A DNA stretch of 57,050 nt from NCBI GenBank assembly GCA_028277885.1, contig JANQFK010000074.1:1-57050 (forward strand), read 5' to 3'. Source of the stretch: Myxococcota bacterium. Lineage in GTDB: Bacteria > Myxococcota_A > UBA9160 > UBA6930. The notes beneath the pieces were generated by a model. That model had not been told where the DNA came from. It ran no database searches and saw nothing but the letters and a program-made list of their open reading frames with translations. The translations under genes were made by a program, and so were the position numbers. Of the stretch, positions 8,934 through 17,015 are shown piece after piece (position 1 is the first letter of the stretch; each line of letters opens with the position of its first letter).

Positions 8934-9134
8934 CTAGAAGCGGTCGAGTCCGTCGAGGGCCGCCACCCGATGGGCCTCGCTCAGGGTCGGGTAGTCGAGC
9001 ACCGCCGCGGCCAGGGCGTCCAGGGTCCCGCCGTTCGCGAGATGGAGCGCGCCCAGGTGGACGAGCTCGCTGGCGCCGGGCTCGATCCAGCGCACGCCGA
9101 GCAGCCGCCGGTCGTCGCGGCGGCCCTCGGGCAC
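8934..9134 (-). pseudogene. Remnant of soluble transhydrogenase SthA, C-terminal dimerisation domain
   Basis: An isolated 66-codon piece matches the end of the pyridine-nucleotide-disulfide oxidoreductase dimerisation domain. The matching stretches are RLLGVRWIEPGASELVHLG, LDYPTLSEAHRVAALDGLDRF and the stop. From memory these align well with the last residues of SthA/UdhA (LG...ASEIVHIG...YPTMAEAYRVAA.DGLNR). The FAD- and NAD-binding domains that should precede it are absent. Upstream in the same frame lies the TAG of the glutamate dehydrogenase gene, with only eight codons of unmatched sequence between. A GTG at 9134 could start a micro-protein, but no Shine-Dalgarno is seen. Most simply it is a decayed leftover of a deletion. 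Confidence 0.7.
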
Positions 9135-9158
9135 GGCGGGTGCGGCGCCTCCGTCGCG

Positions 9159-12100
9159 CTAGCGGCTGCGCAGCTCGCGCAGCCGCGCCGTGACCACGCC
9201 GAGGGCGCCCACGTTGGCGCCCTCGCCCGCGCGCAGCTCGAGGCCCTGGATGCGCTCGAGGAGCGCGGCGTTGGCCTCGAGGAAGGCGTCCACCCCCTCG
9301 ATGGGATCCACGGGCTTCTCGTCCAGCACGCGCTCGGTGAGCTCGCGCTGGAGCTCGAGGAGCTCGCCGCGCAGGTCCACCAGGGCGATGCGATCCCAGG
9401 AGTCGCGGGTCTCGGCGGAGGCCAGGCGGCGGTGCACCCAGTGGATCCCGGTGCCCTCGCCCACCCGCGCGTAGACCCGGGCCGCGGTGACGGCGCCGAC
9501 CCCGGCTCCCTCGGCGATGCGCAGCACGTCCAGGCCGCGGTCCGCGAGGGGCAGCGCGGCGATCTCGGCGGCCAGCTCCCCGGGCACGCCCTGGGAGGCC
9601 AGCTGGTCGCGGCGGCGCTCGACCTCGGCCGCCTCCTCGGCGCTGAGCGCCGAGACCAGGTCGGGGCGCAGCCCGCGCAGCCCTTCGCGCCAGCCGTGGA
9701 TGCGCTCGGAGTCGAGGGGCGCGGCCCCGCTGCGCACCAGGAAGCGCGCCACGCCGCGCACGCCCTGGTCGAGCTCGAGGAGCGCGGCGTAGAGCGGCTC
9801 GCGCGCGATGGCGGCCGCGGGATCGAGCAGCGCCGCGCGGGTGCGGTCCGCCTCGATCACGTCGCCCGCGACCTGGACGGCGGTGAGCACCTCGGGGGTC
9901 GAGATGCCGAGGTCCGCGGAGAGGCCCGGCACCAGGGTGACGCCGCCCGCGTCGACGAGGCGGCTCGCCGCCACCAGGCCGGTGATCTCGCGGCGCAGCC
10001 GGTGGGCCGCGATGGCCTCGGGGTGGGCGCGACGGAACGCCTCGGGGAAGTAGGCCTCGAAGCCGGCCCGCCAGAAGGCGTCCTCGACGCGGTCGCTGGC
10101 GGACAGGGCCTGGCGGGCCTGGAGCTTGGCGAGGCCGAGCAGCACGGCCAGCTCGGGCCGCGTGAGCCCCTCGCCCCGGGCGGCCCGGCGCGCCAGGCTG
10201 CCGGCGTCGGGCAGGCCCAGCTCGTCGCGGTCCACGTCCTCGGGCGCGCACAGCGCCTCGATGGCGCGGCCGAAGCTCTCGAGGTCCGCCCGGGAGCGGC
10301 GCTCGTCGAGGGAGATCGCCAGGGCCTGGCTGCGGTTGTGGGCCAGCACGCTCTCGCAGGCCGTCTCGGCCGCGTCGAGCAGGGCCTGGTTGCGCTCGGC
10401 GTCGGAGACCCGGCCGGAGCGCACCAGCGGGGCGAACAGGATCTTGTAGTTCACCTCGTGGTCCGAGAGGTCCACGCCGGCGGAGTTGTCGATGGCGTCG
10501 GTGTTGATGCGGACGCCGGCCGCGGCGGCCTCGACGCGGGCCGCCTGGGTGAGGCCGAGGTTCCCACCCTCGCCCACCACGCGCGCGCGCAGCTCGCCGG
10601 CGTCGATGCGCACGGCGTCGTTGGCGCGGTCCCCGGCGTCCGTGTGGCTCTCGAAGGAGGCCTTCACGTAGGTGCCGATGCCGCCGTTCCAGAGCAGGTC
10701 CACCTTCATGGCGAGGATGGCGCGGACCACCTCGTTGCCGCTGGCGTGGGCCTGCTCGAGGCCCAGCCGCTCCTGCACCGAGGCGGAGAGCTCGATGCGC
10801 TTGGCGCCGCGGGGGAACACGCCGCCGCCCGGCGAGATCAGCCCGGCGTCGTAGTCCTCCCAGGTGGAGCGCGGCAGCTCGAACAGGCGCTTGCGCTCCT
10901 GCCAGGACGTCTCGGGGGCCGGATCCGGGTCGAGGAAGATGTGGCGGTGGTCGAAGGCCGCCAGCAGCCGCGCGCGGCGCGCCAGCAGCAGGCCGTTGCC
11001 GAACACGTCGCCCGACATGTCCCCGATCCCCGCGGCGGTGAAGACGTCGGACTCGGCGTCGAGGCCCAGCTCGGCGAAGTGGTGCTTGACGCACTCCCAG
11101 GCGCCGCGGGCCGTGATGCCGTACTTCTTGTGGTCGTAGCCCTCGGAGCCGCCCGACGCGAAGGCGTCGCCCAGCCAGAAGCCGCGCCCGGCGGAGACCT
11201 CGTTGGCGGTGTCCGACAGGTGCGCGGTGCCCTTGTCCGCCGCCACCACGAGGTAGGGGTCGTCGCCGTCGTGGCGCTCGACGCCCTCGGGCGCCGAGAC
11301 GACGCCGTCGGCGGAGACGTCGTCGCCGATCGCGAGCAGGCTCGACACGAACACGCGGTACTGGCGATCGGCGTGCTCCCGGGCCTCGCGGGGCGAGAGG
11401 CCGCCCCGCTTGAGCACGAAGCCGCCCTTGGCGCCGACGGGCACGATCAGCCCGTTCTTCAGCATCTGGGTGCGCATCAGGTCCAGGATCTCGACGCGCA
11501 GGTCGTCGGCGCGGTCGCTCCAGCGCAGGCCGCCCCGGGCGACGGGTCCGCCGCGCAGGTGGATGCCCATCATCTCGGCGGAGTGCACGAAGATCTCGCG
11601 GTGGGGCCGCGGGCCCGAGAGCTCCGGCGCGACGGCCGGGTCGAACTTGAGGGCGATGCGGTGGGGCAGGACCTCGCCGGCGAAGAAGCTCGAGCGGAGC
11701 GTGGCCCCCACCAGGGCGTGCAGGCCCGAGAGCGCCCGGTCCTCGTTGAGGGCGACGATGCGGTCCCGGTAGACCTCGAACACGCGGCTCAGCCGGGCCT
11801 GGGCCGCGGCGCGCTCCTCCGGCCCCTCCGCGGGCCCGAAGCGCGCCTCGTGGAGGCGGACCAGCAGGCGCACCGCCAGCGGGTTCTCGAGCAGCACGCC
11901 GCGCACGAAGGGCCGGGTGAGGGTGCCCTGGATCTGCATGAAGTACTCGAGGTAGGCGCGCACCAGGTCGACCTGGCGCCAGTCGAGGCCCGCCCCGAGC
12001 ACCAGCGCGTTCAGCGAGTCGTCGGGCACGGCGCCCTCGAGCACCGCGCCGAGGGCCGCGGAGAGCCGCGGCGCGATCACGTCGAGATCCGCCTGGCCGC

Positions 12101-13940
12101 CGCCCAGGGGCAGCACGCGCAGCGTCTCGACCACCGCGGACGCGCGGCCCGTGGGAGTGACCCGGGACTGCTGGGCGTCGACCACCCGGATGCCGAAGTG
12201 GTCCACCACCGGAAGCAGGTCCGAGAGCAGCGGCGACTCGGTCAGGTAGATCTTGAGGATCGTCGCCGGCTCGGTGCCGCCGCGCTCGAGCTGCAGCGAG
12301 AACTGGGGCCGGCCGGTCTCGTGGAGCGCCTCCAGGGCCTCCACGTCGCGCACCGCGTCCTCGGGGTCGGTGCCCACGCGCAGGGCCTCGGGGAACGCCG
12401 TCTCGTAGCGGGCCGCCAGGATCGGCGCCTCGCGCTCGCCGCAGCGGGCCAGCAGCGCGTCGCCGAAGCGGTCCTCCCAGCGCGAGCACAGCGCACGCAC
12501 CTCCTCCTCGAGCTCGGCGGCGTCGGGCAGCGCGTCGAAGCGCTTCTGGGCCGTGCAGAAGAAGTGCACGACGGCCGCGCCCTCCTCGATGAAGGAGGTG
12601 CGGTCGTCGACGTAGGTGGCCCGGGTGCGCTCCTCCAGGAAGCGCCGCAGCCGGCCGCGCAGCTCCTCGCCGTAGCGCTCCCGGGGCAGCAGCACCGCGG
12701 CGTAGAAGGAGCGGCGGCTGCGGTGGGCGCGCAGCACCAGGCGCGCCTCCTTGGACCCCTCGGAGGCCACGACCTGGCGGATCAGGGCCGCGATGTCGTC
12801 CACCCCGCTCGACAGCAGGAACTCCACGGGCGCCGAGTCGAAGGCGGCCACGATGGCCTTGTGGCGGTGGGACTCCGCCGTGGCGCCGTCGTCGGAGAGG
12901 ATCTGCTCCAGGCGCTCGGCGAGCAGCGGGATCTGGGAGGCCGGCGTCTTGAGGGCGCGGAAGGTGAACAGGCCGTGGACGATGGCGAGGCCCGTGAGCT
13001 GGCCGTCCTCGTCGTGCTCCTTCACCACCACGCGGTCGAGGCGACCCTCCCGGTGGATCCGCGACTCGAGGCGCGACTTGTCGATCCAGATGATGCGGGG
13101 ATCCTGGGCGAACTCGCGGATCTCCTCGGGCACGCTCGCTCCGCGCCGCGGCTCGCCGAGCAGGCTCGCCGTGTCGCGCCGCCACAGGCCGAGGCCGGAA
13201 TCGGTGCGCAGCCAGGCCTCGAACTCGTCGCCGGGCCCTTCGACGGCGCGCAGCCCGTAGCGCCGCAGCCCGACGAACACGAAGCGGCCGTCGATCAGCC
13301 AGTCGAGGAAGCGGCAGATGCGCGCCGCCCGGGCGGCGCCCCCCTCGAGGTGCCGGGCCGCGAACTCCACGTTGGCGCCGAGCTCGCGCACCACCCGGAT
13401 CAGGCGACGGTGGTCGTCGGTCACGTCGCGGACGGTGGCGAGCACCTCGCCCAGCTCGCTCTCGAAGGCGGCGAGGTGCTCCGGCGCGTCGAGGCCGGGC
13501 ACCGCCTCGGCGAAGACCAGGGACTCCTGGCGTGCGCCGGGCGAGTCGTCGACGGCCTGGAGCACCCCGTCCTCGCTGCGCCGCACCCCGATCACGGGGT
13601 GCAGGAACAGGCGCTCCCGGAGGCCGTGGCGGCGCAGCAGCATGCGGACGCTGTCCACGATGAAGGGCCGGTCCGCCAGGGCGGCGTCGATCCGCAGGCG
13701 CCCCGAGCCACCGGGCGCGGTCTGGACGCGCACGCGGATCTCGCCCGGATCGAGGCGATGCAGCCAGCCGAAGCTCTCGGCCGCGAGCTCGGCCAGGGCG
13801 CCGGGACCGGCACCGTGGAGGTGCTCCATGCCCGCCAGCAGGGCGCGGGTGTAGTCGCCGAACAGGGCGTGGTGATCGGGATCCACCCGGGCGCAGCCCA
13901 GGGAGACGATGGCTTCGACGTCGAGGCGCGGCTCTTCCAC
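9159..13940 (-). CDS. gdhB: NAD-specific glutamate dehydrogenase, 180-kDa class
   Basis: A 1,593-residue protein matching the large bacterial NAD-GDH family in length and order. It has a long N-terminal ACT-like regulatory region, the motif HLRGGPVARGGLRWSDR, the catalytic-lysine segment PVGAKGGFVLKRGG, the ADKGTAHLSDTANEVS block, GDMSGDVFGNGLL (nucleotide-binding part) and a C-terminal helical region. It oxidatively deaminates glutamate to 2-oxoglutarate and ammonia with NAD+, normally a catabolic role. The GTG at 13940 has a good Shine-Dalgarno (TAGGAGGG). No GDH partner or regulator is adjacent. A fragment of SthA lies immediately downstream. No frameshift is visible across the whole gene. 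Confidence 0.95.
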   Translation of the reverse strand: MEEPRLDVEAIVSLGCARVDPDHHALFGDYTRALLAGMEHLHGAGPGALAELAAESFGWLHRLDPGEIRVRVQTAPGGSGRLRIDAALADRPFIVDSVRMLLRRHGLRERLFLHPVIGVRRSEDGVLQAVDDSPGARQESLVFAEAVPGLDAPEHLAAFESELGEVLATVRDVTDDHRRLIRVVRELGANVEFAARHLEGGAARAARICRFLDWLIDGRFVFVGLRRYGLRAVEGPGDEFEAWLRTDSGLGLWRRDTASLLGEPRRGASVPEEIREFAQDPRIIWIDKSRLESRIHREGRLDRVVVKEHDEDGQLTGLAIVHGLFTFRALKTPASQIPLLAERLEQILSDDGATAESHRHKAIVAAFDSAPVEFLLSSGVDDIAALIRQVVASEGSKEARLVLRAHRSRRSFYAAVLLPRERYGEELRGRLRRFLEERTRATYVDDRTSFIEEGAAVVHFFCTAQKRFDALPDAAELEEEVRALCSRWEDRFGDALLARCGEREAPILAARYETAFPEALRVGTDPEDAVRDVEALEALHETGRPQFSLQLERGGTEPATILKIYLTESPLLSDLLPVVDHFGIRVVDAQQSRVTPTGRASAVVETLRVLPLGGGQADLDVIAPRLSAALGAVLEGAVPDDSLNALVLGAGLDWRQVDLVRAYLEYFMQIQGTLTRPFVRGVLLENPLAVRLLVRLHEARFGPAEGPEERAAAQARLSRVFEVYRDRIVALNEDRALSGLHALVGATLRSSFFAGEVLPHRIALKFDPAVAPELSGPRPHREIFVHSAEMMGIHLRGGPVARGGLRWSDRADDLRVEILDLMRTQMLKNGLIVPVGAKGGFVLKRGGLSPREAREHADRQYRVFVSSLLAIGDDVSADGVVSAPEGVERHDGDDPYLVVAADKGTAHLSDTANEVSAGRGFWLGDAFASGGSEGYDHKKYGITARGAWECVKHHFAELGLDAESDVFTAAGIGDMSGDVFGNGLLLARRARLLAAFDHRHIFLDPDPAPETSWQERKRLFELPRSTWEDYDAGLISPGGGVFPRGAKRIELSASVQERLGLEQAHASGNEVVRAILAMKVDLLWNGGIGTYVKASFESHTDAGDRANDAVRIDAGELRARVVGEGGNLGLTQAARVEAAAAGVRINTDAIDNSAGVDLSDHEVNYKILFAPLVRSGRVSDAERNQALLDAAETACESVLAHNRSQALAISLDERRSRADLESFGRAIEALCAPEDVDRDELGLPDAGSLARRAARGEGLTRPELAVLLGLAKLQARQALSASDRVEDAFWRAGFEAYFPEAFRRAHPEAIAAHRLRREITGLVAASRLVDAGGVTLVPGLSADLGISTPEVLTAVQVAGDVIEADRTRAALLDPAAAIAREPLYAALLELDQGVRGVARFLVRSGAAPLDSERIHGWREGLRGLRPDLVSALSAEEAAEVERRRDQLASQGVPGELAAEIAALPLADRGLDVLRIAEGAGVGAVTAARVYARVGEGTGIHWVHRRLASAETRDSWDRIALVDLRGELLELQRELTERVLDEKPVDPIEGVDAFLEANAALLERIQGLELRAGEGANVGALGVVTARLRELRSR

Positions 13941-13985
13941 GCCCTCCTATCGAACCGTCTCCGCGGCCGCTTTACCGTCCGGTCG

Positions 13986-15047
13986 TCAGCCTTCAGCCAC
14001 GGCGGAGAAGATCAGCGGCGCCACGATGGTGGCATCGGACTCGATCATGAACCGGGGCGTGTCCACGTCGAGCTTGCCCCAGGTGATCTTCTCCGTGGGG
14101 ATCGCCCCGCTGTAGGAGCCGTAGCTCGTGGTCGAGTCGCCGATCTGGCAGAAGTACGCCCAGTAGGGGCACGGCCGTTTCAGGTCCTGGTGGATCAGTG
14201 GGACCACGCAGATGGGGAAGTCGCCCGCGATGCCGCCGCCGATCTGGAAGAACCCCACGGTGGCCAGCGCCTGGGAGGGCGGCACGGCCCGGCCGTGGGC
14301 CTGGGCGTCGTGGGCGAACTCCGGCGGCGGCTCGGTCTCGGCGAGCTCGGCGATGGGCTTGCCCATGGTGGTGGTCGCGTACCAGTCGGCCAGGGCCGCC
14401 ATGGTCTCGAGCCCGCCCCGCACCGCGTGGTAGCCGGAGAGGCGTCCCCGGAGCACGTGGGAGACGTAGACGTTGCCGAGGGTGGAGTCCTCCCAGCCCG
14501 GGACGAAGATGGGCAGGTCGCGCTCCGCCGCCGCCAGCAGCCACGAGTTCCGCGGGTCGATCTGGTAGCGGTCGCGGAGCGTCCCCTCGCGCAGCAGCTC
14601 GTACAGGAACTCGTGGGGGAAGCGGCGCTCGCCGTCCCGGTCCGCGCGGGCCCACAGCTCGAACAGCGGCGCCTCCACGGCGCGGAAGGCCTCGTCCTCG
14701 GGGATGCAGGTGTCGGTGACGCGGTTCAGGCCCCGGCCCTCGAGCTCCTTCTCCTGCTCGGGGGTCAGGTTCCGCCAGTCCGGGATGCGGACGTAGTGGT
14801 CGTGGGCGACCAGGTTGAAGACGTCCTCCTCCAGGTTGGCGCCGGTGCAGCAGATCGCGTGGACCTTCTCCCGGCGGATCAGCTCGGCCAGGGAGCGGCC
14901 CAGCTCGGCGGTGCTCATGGCGCCGGCCAGGGTGAGGAACATCCGACCGCCGCCCTCGAGGTGGCGGATCCACGCCTCGGTGGCGTCCACCACCGTGGCG
15001 GCGTTGAAGTGCCGGAAGTGCTCCCGGAGGAAGGCGCGGACGTCCAA
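13986..15047 (-). CDS. Deoxyhypusine synthase-like protein (probable polyamine enzyme)
   Basis: A 353-residue homologue of deoxyhypusine synthase. The C-terminal active-site region TEKITWGKLDVDTPRF aligns with the SWGKI segment of the eukaryotic enzyme, and the imine-forming lysine is kept (K325). NAD-binding blocks such as ICCTGANLEEDVFNL and the FVPGWEDSTLGN segment are also present. Bacteria lack eIF5A, and known bacterial homologues act in polyamine metabolism (for example homospermidine synthesis), so an NAD-dependent aminobutyl transfer from spermidine or putrescine is the reasonable inference. The start is TTG; a strong AAGGAG six bases upstream is formed by the last lysine/glutamate codons of the FKBP gene, three bases away, implying translational coupling. 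Confidence 0.85.
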   Translation of the reverse strand: MDVRAFLREHFRHFNAATVVDATEAWIRHLEGGGRMFLTLAGAMSTAELGRSLAELIRREKVHAICCTGANLEEDVFNLVAHDHYVRIPDWRNLTPEQEKELEGRGLNRVTDTCIPEDEAFRAVEAPLFELWARADRDGERRFPHEFLYELLREGTLRDRYQIDPRNSWLLAAAERDLPIFVPGWEDSTLGNVYVSHVLRGRLSGYHAVRGGLETMAALADWYATTTMGKPIAELAETEPPPEFAHDAQAHGRAVPPSQALATVGFFQIGGGIAGDFPICVVPLIHQDLKRPCPYWAYFCQIGDSTTSYGSYSGAIPTEKITWGKLDVDTPRFMIESDATIVAPLIFSAVAEG

Positions 15048-15050
15048 GCC

Positions 15051-15737
15051 CTACTCCTTCTTCTTCATGATGTTGAGGAGCTCGACGTCGAAGGCGAGGG
15101 TCGCGCCGGGCTTGATGGTGGGCGGGGACCCGCGGTCCCCGTAGGCGATGTCCGAGGGGCACACCACGCGGGCCTTGCCGCCTTCGGCGATCTTCTGGAG
15201 CGCCTCCTGCCAGCACGGGATCACCCGGCCCAGCGGGAAGACGGCGGGCTCGCCGCGGTCCACGGAGCTGTCGAAGACCGTGCCGTCGCGCAGCGTGCCG
15301 TGGTAATGGACGCGGACGGTGTCGGCGGTGGTGGGCTTCTCGCCCTCCCCGGCCACGACGGTGCGCAGCACCAGGCCCGAGTCGAAGGTCTCGGCCCCCT
15401 CCTCGGCCGCCTCGGCGGCCGCGAAGGCGGCGCCCGCCTCCTTCTCCGCCGAGGCCTGGTCGCCGCGCCGGCGCTCGAGGAAGGCGCGCAGGCTGCCGCC
15501 CTCGCCGGTGGGCACCCGGGGCTCCTTGCCGAGGGCGCCGTCGCGCACGCCGGCGACCACGTACTCGAGCTCCGCGTCGCTGAGCTCGAACAGCGCGATC
15601 CGCTGGGCGATCTGGTGCCCCATCTCGTAGAGGGCCTTCTGGTCCTCGGTCTCGAGGGAGACCTCCTCGGCCTGGGCGCAGGCCGCGACGCCGATGATGA
15701 TGATGAGCGACGCGAGGCGCCGCAGGTACGCGTTCAT
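15051..15737 (-). CDS. FKBP-type peptidyl-prolyl cis-trans isomerase, exported
   Basis: A 228-residue protein with a signal sequence (MNAYLRRLASLIIIIGVAACAQA, with a possible lipobox cysteine at 20). An N-terminal helical FKBP dimerisation-type region covers about residues 25-115 and an FKBP domain covers about 120-225. The FKBP domain shows VRVHYHGTLRDGTVFDSS, the FPLGRVIPCWQEAL loop and PPTIKPGATLAFDVELL. The tryptophan that normally floors the active site (VIxGW) is present in VIPCW. It resembles periplasmic FkpA/Mip folding catalysts. It is the first gene of a two-gene unit with the deoxyhypusine synthase-like gene. A ribosome binding site (GGAGGA) and a -10-like CATACT lie upstream. The functional link to polyamine metabolism is unclear. 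Confidence 0.9.
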   Translation of the reverse strand: MNAYLRRLASLIIIIGVAACAQAEEVSLETEDQKALYEMGHQIAQRIALFELSDAELEYVVAGVRDGALGKEPRVPTGEGGSLRAFLERRRGDQASAEKEAGAAFAAAEAAEEGAETFDSGLVLRTVVAGEGEKPTTADTVRVHYHGTLRDGTVFDSSVDRGEPAVFPLGRVIPCWQEALQKIAEGGKARVVCPSDIAYGDRGSPPTIKPGATLAFDVELLNIMKKKE

Positions 15738-15750
15738 GCGCGTTCCTCCG

Positions 15751-15756
15751 AGTATG
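15751..15756 (-). promoter_or_regulatory. Putative -10 box for FKBP operon
   Basis: On the minus strand the hexamer reads CATACT, 13 bases before the ATG at 15737, with the ribosome binding site GGAGGA between them. It fits the TAnnnT-like pattern found upstream of other genes here. No clear -35. Confidence 0.3.
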
Positions 15757-15818
15757 CTGGGATCCCGTCCTGGATCGTTGGTGGGGTGGCGGGAGGGTGG
15801 CTGCCGCTGCGTCCGGCG

Positions 15819-16904
15819 TCACGCCGAGGGCTGGCGCTCGTGGACGAGCAGGCTCTTCTTCTCCCCGAAGAGCACCTGGATCTTGCCCGGACCGGCCTCG
15901 CCCTGGACGACGCCCATGCCGAGGGTCGGGTGCTGGATGCGGTCTCCCGCCGCGAAGCTCTCGCTGATGCCGTAGGGACGGACCGGCCGCGAGAGGTCCG
16001 CCTCGACGATCACCTCCTCGGGGGCCGCGGCCTTGCGCGCGCGGGCGCGGGGCTTGGGGCGCACGCGTCCGGCGGTGCGCTCCCAGGCCGTGAGCAGCTC
16101 GGGCTCGCCCGCGAGGAGCGGGCCGCCCTCGTCGTAGCTCCAGCCGGGGTCGCCCTCGAGGCCCAGGCCCAGGTAGGTGACCGGGACCCCGATGGCCTCG
16201 TGGATCTCGCCCGCGAGGCGCTCGAGCTCCTTGATCCAGGCCGCGCCCTTCTGGGCTTCGCGCTTGCGGCACAGCTGCCAGTAGCGCGGCGTGCCGGCGA
16301 TGAAGAGCGCCGGCGGCTCGTCGGAGATCGGGTGGCCGGCGAGCTCGGCGAGCTCGGCGCCCAGGGCCTCGCGGTTGGCCTCGGCGACGGCGGCGTGGGC
16401 CAGGGCCTGGAGCAGCACGCGCAGCGGCGTCTCGCCGGTGCCCGCGCGCGTGGCCTCGGGCTCCACCACCTTGAGCGCCACCACGGCCAGGCGCTCGCCG
16501 GGGCCGACGCCGATCAGGTCGATCTTGCCGACGCCGAAGTTGGGGTCGGCGTCGCCCTGCTCCTTCTCCGGGCGCGCCGTCGCGAGGGGCACCTGCCAGT
16601 CGAGCAGGCGCAGCTCGCCATCCTCGGGCAGCGCGAGGCCGCGCTTGCCGCCGTCGGCCCAGCGCACCAGCGCCATGCCGGCGTGCTCCTCGTCCTTCCC
16701 GGCCCGGCGCTTGTCGGGAACCTTGCGCGGGTGCTTGCCGAGGAAGCCCTTGCCGGCCTGGTCGCGCCGGGGAGCGCTCGCGATCTCCTGCTGCCAGGCG
16801 GCCGCCAGCTGCTCGCCGTTCAGGCCCGCCGCCACGGCGCGGAAACCCTTGGACTGCTTCGTCTCGCGGTCGTTGGCCAGGGCGATGAGCGGATGCGGAG
16901 CCAC
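15819..16904 (-). CDS. Unknown protein: degenerate nuclease-like core plus C-terminal HPTLGMG domain
   Basis: A 361-residue protein not assigned to a named family. Around residues 120-145, GVGKIDLIGVGPGERLAVV followed by ALK looks like the D-x(n)-(E)xK hairpin of PD-(D/E)XK nucleases, but alanine replaces the usual glutamate, so catalysis is doubtful. The last 40 residues (FAAGDRIQHPTLGMGVVQGE followed by GKIQVLFGEKKSLLVH) match the small beta-barrel domain common in myxobacterial and UvrD/CarD-like proteins. The middle carries a basic alanine/lysine/arginine linker. I prefer the GTG at 16904 because GGGGGAGGA lies just ahead and TATGAT sits at a proper distance. It may be a nucleic-acid-binding protein; function unknown. 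Confidence 0.7.
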   Translation of the reverse strand: MAPHPLIALANDRETKQSKGFRAVAAGLNGEQLAAAWQQEIASAPRRDQAGKGFLGKHPRKVPDKRRAGKDEEHAGMALVRWADGGKRGLALPEDGELRLLDWQVPLATARPEKEQGDADPNFGVGKIDLIGVGPGERLAVVALKVVEPEATRAGTGETPLRVLLQALAHAAVAEANREALGAELAELAGHPISDEPPALFIAGTPRYWQLCRKREAQKGAAWIKELERLAGEIHEAIGVPVTYLGLGLEGDPGWSYDEGGPLLAGEPELLTAWERTAGRVRPKPRARARKAAAPEEVIVEADLSRPVRPYGISESFAAGDRIQHPTLGMGVVQGEAGPGKIQVLFGEKKSLLVHERQPSA

Positions 16905-16927
16905 GGAGTCCTCCCCCAGGGCCCTCA

Positions 16928-16933
16928 ATCATA
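16928..16933 (-). promoter_or_regulatory. Putative -10 box TATGAT
   Basis: The minus strand reads TATGAT, nearly the sigma-70 consensus and unusual in this GC-rich setting. It ends 23 bases before the preferred GTG at 16904. Its position overlaps the longer alternative start of the same frame at 16928, arguing against that start. No clear TTGACA-like -35 is seen. Confidence 0.45.
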
Positions 16934-17015
16934 ACGACATTGCCCCCGTTTGCAGGATCGCGGCCGCCGGGAGGCGCTCCCGGGCCGGGCGGAGGGAGCC
17001 CTCCCGGCCGCCCTC

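Noticed and set aside
9134..9161. Glutamate dehydrogenase-SthA fusion by stop readthrough
   Set aside because: The GDH is complete at 1,593 residues, the shared frame has a one-in-three chance, and no readthrough signal is visible. Kept only as a remnant.
7428..16934. A 3,168-codon open frame on the plus strand opposite the glutamate dehydrogenase and neighbours
   Set aside because: Composition is that of a GC-driven shadow (runs of alanine, glycine, arginine, histidine and valine). It runs antisense across several well-supported genes and shows no domain.
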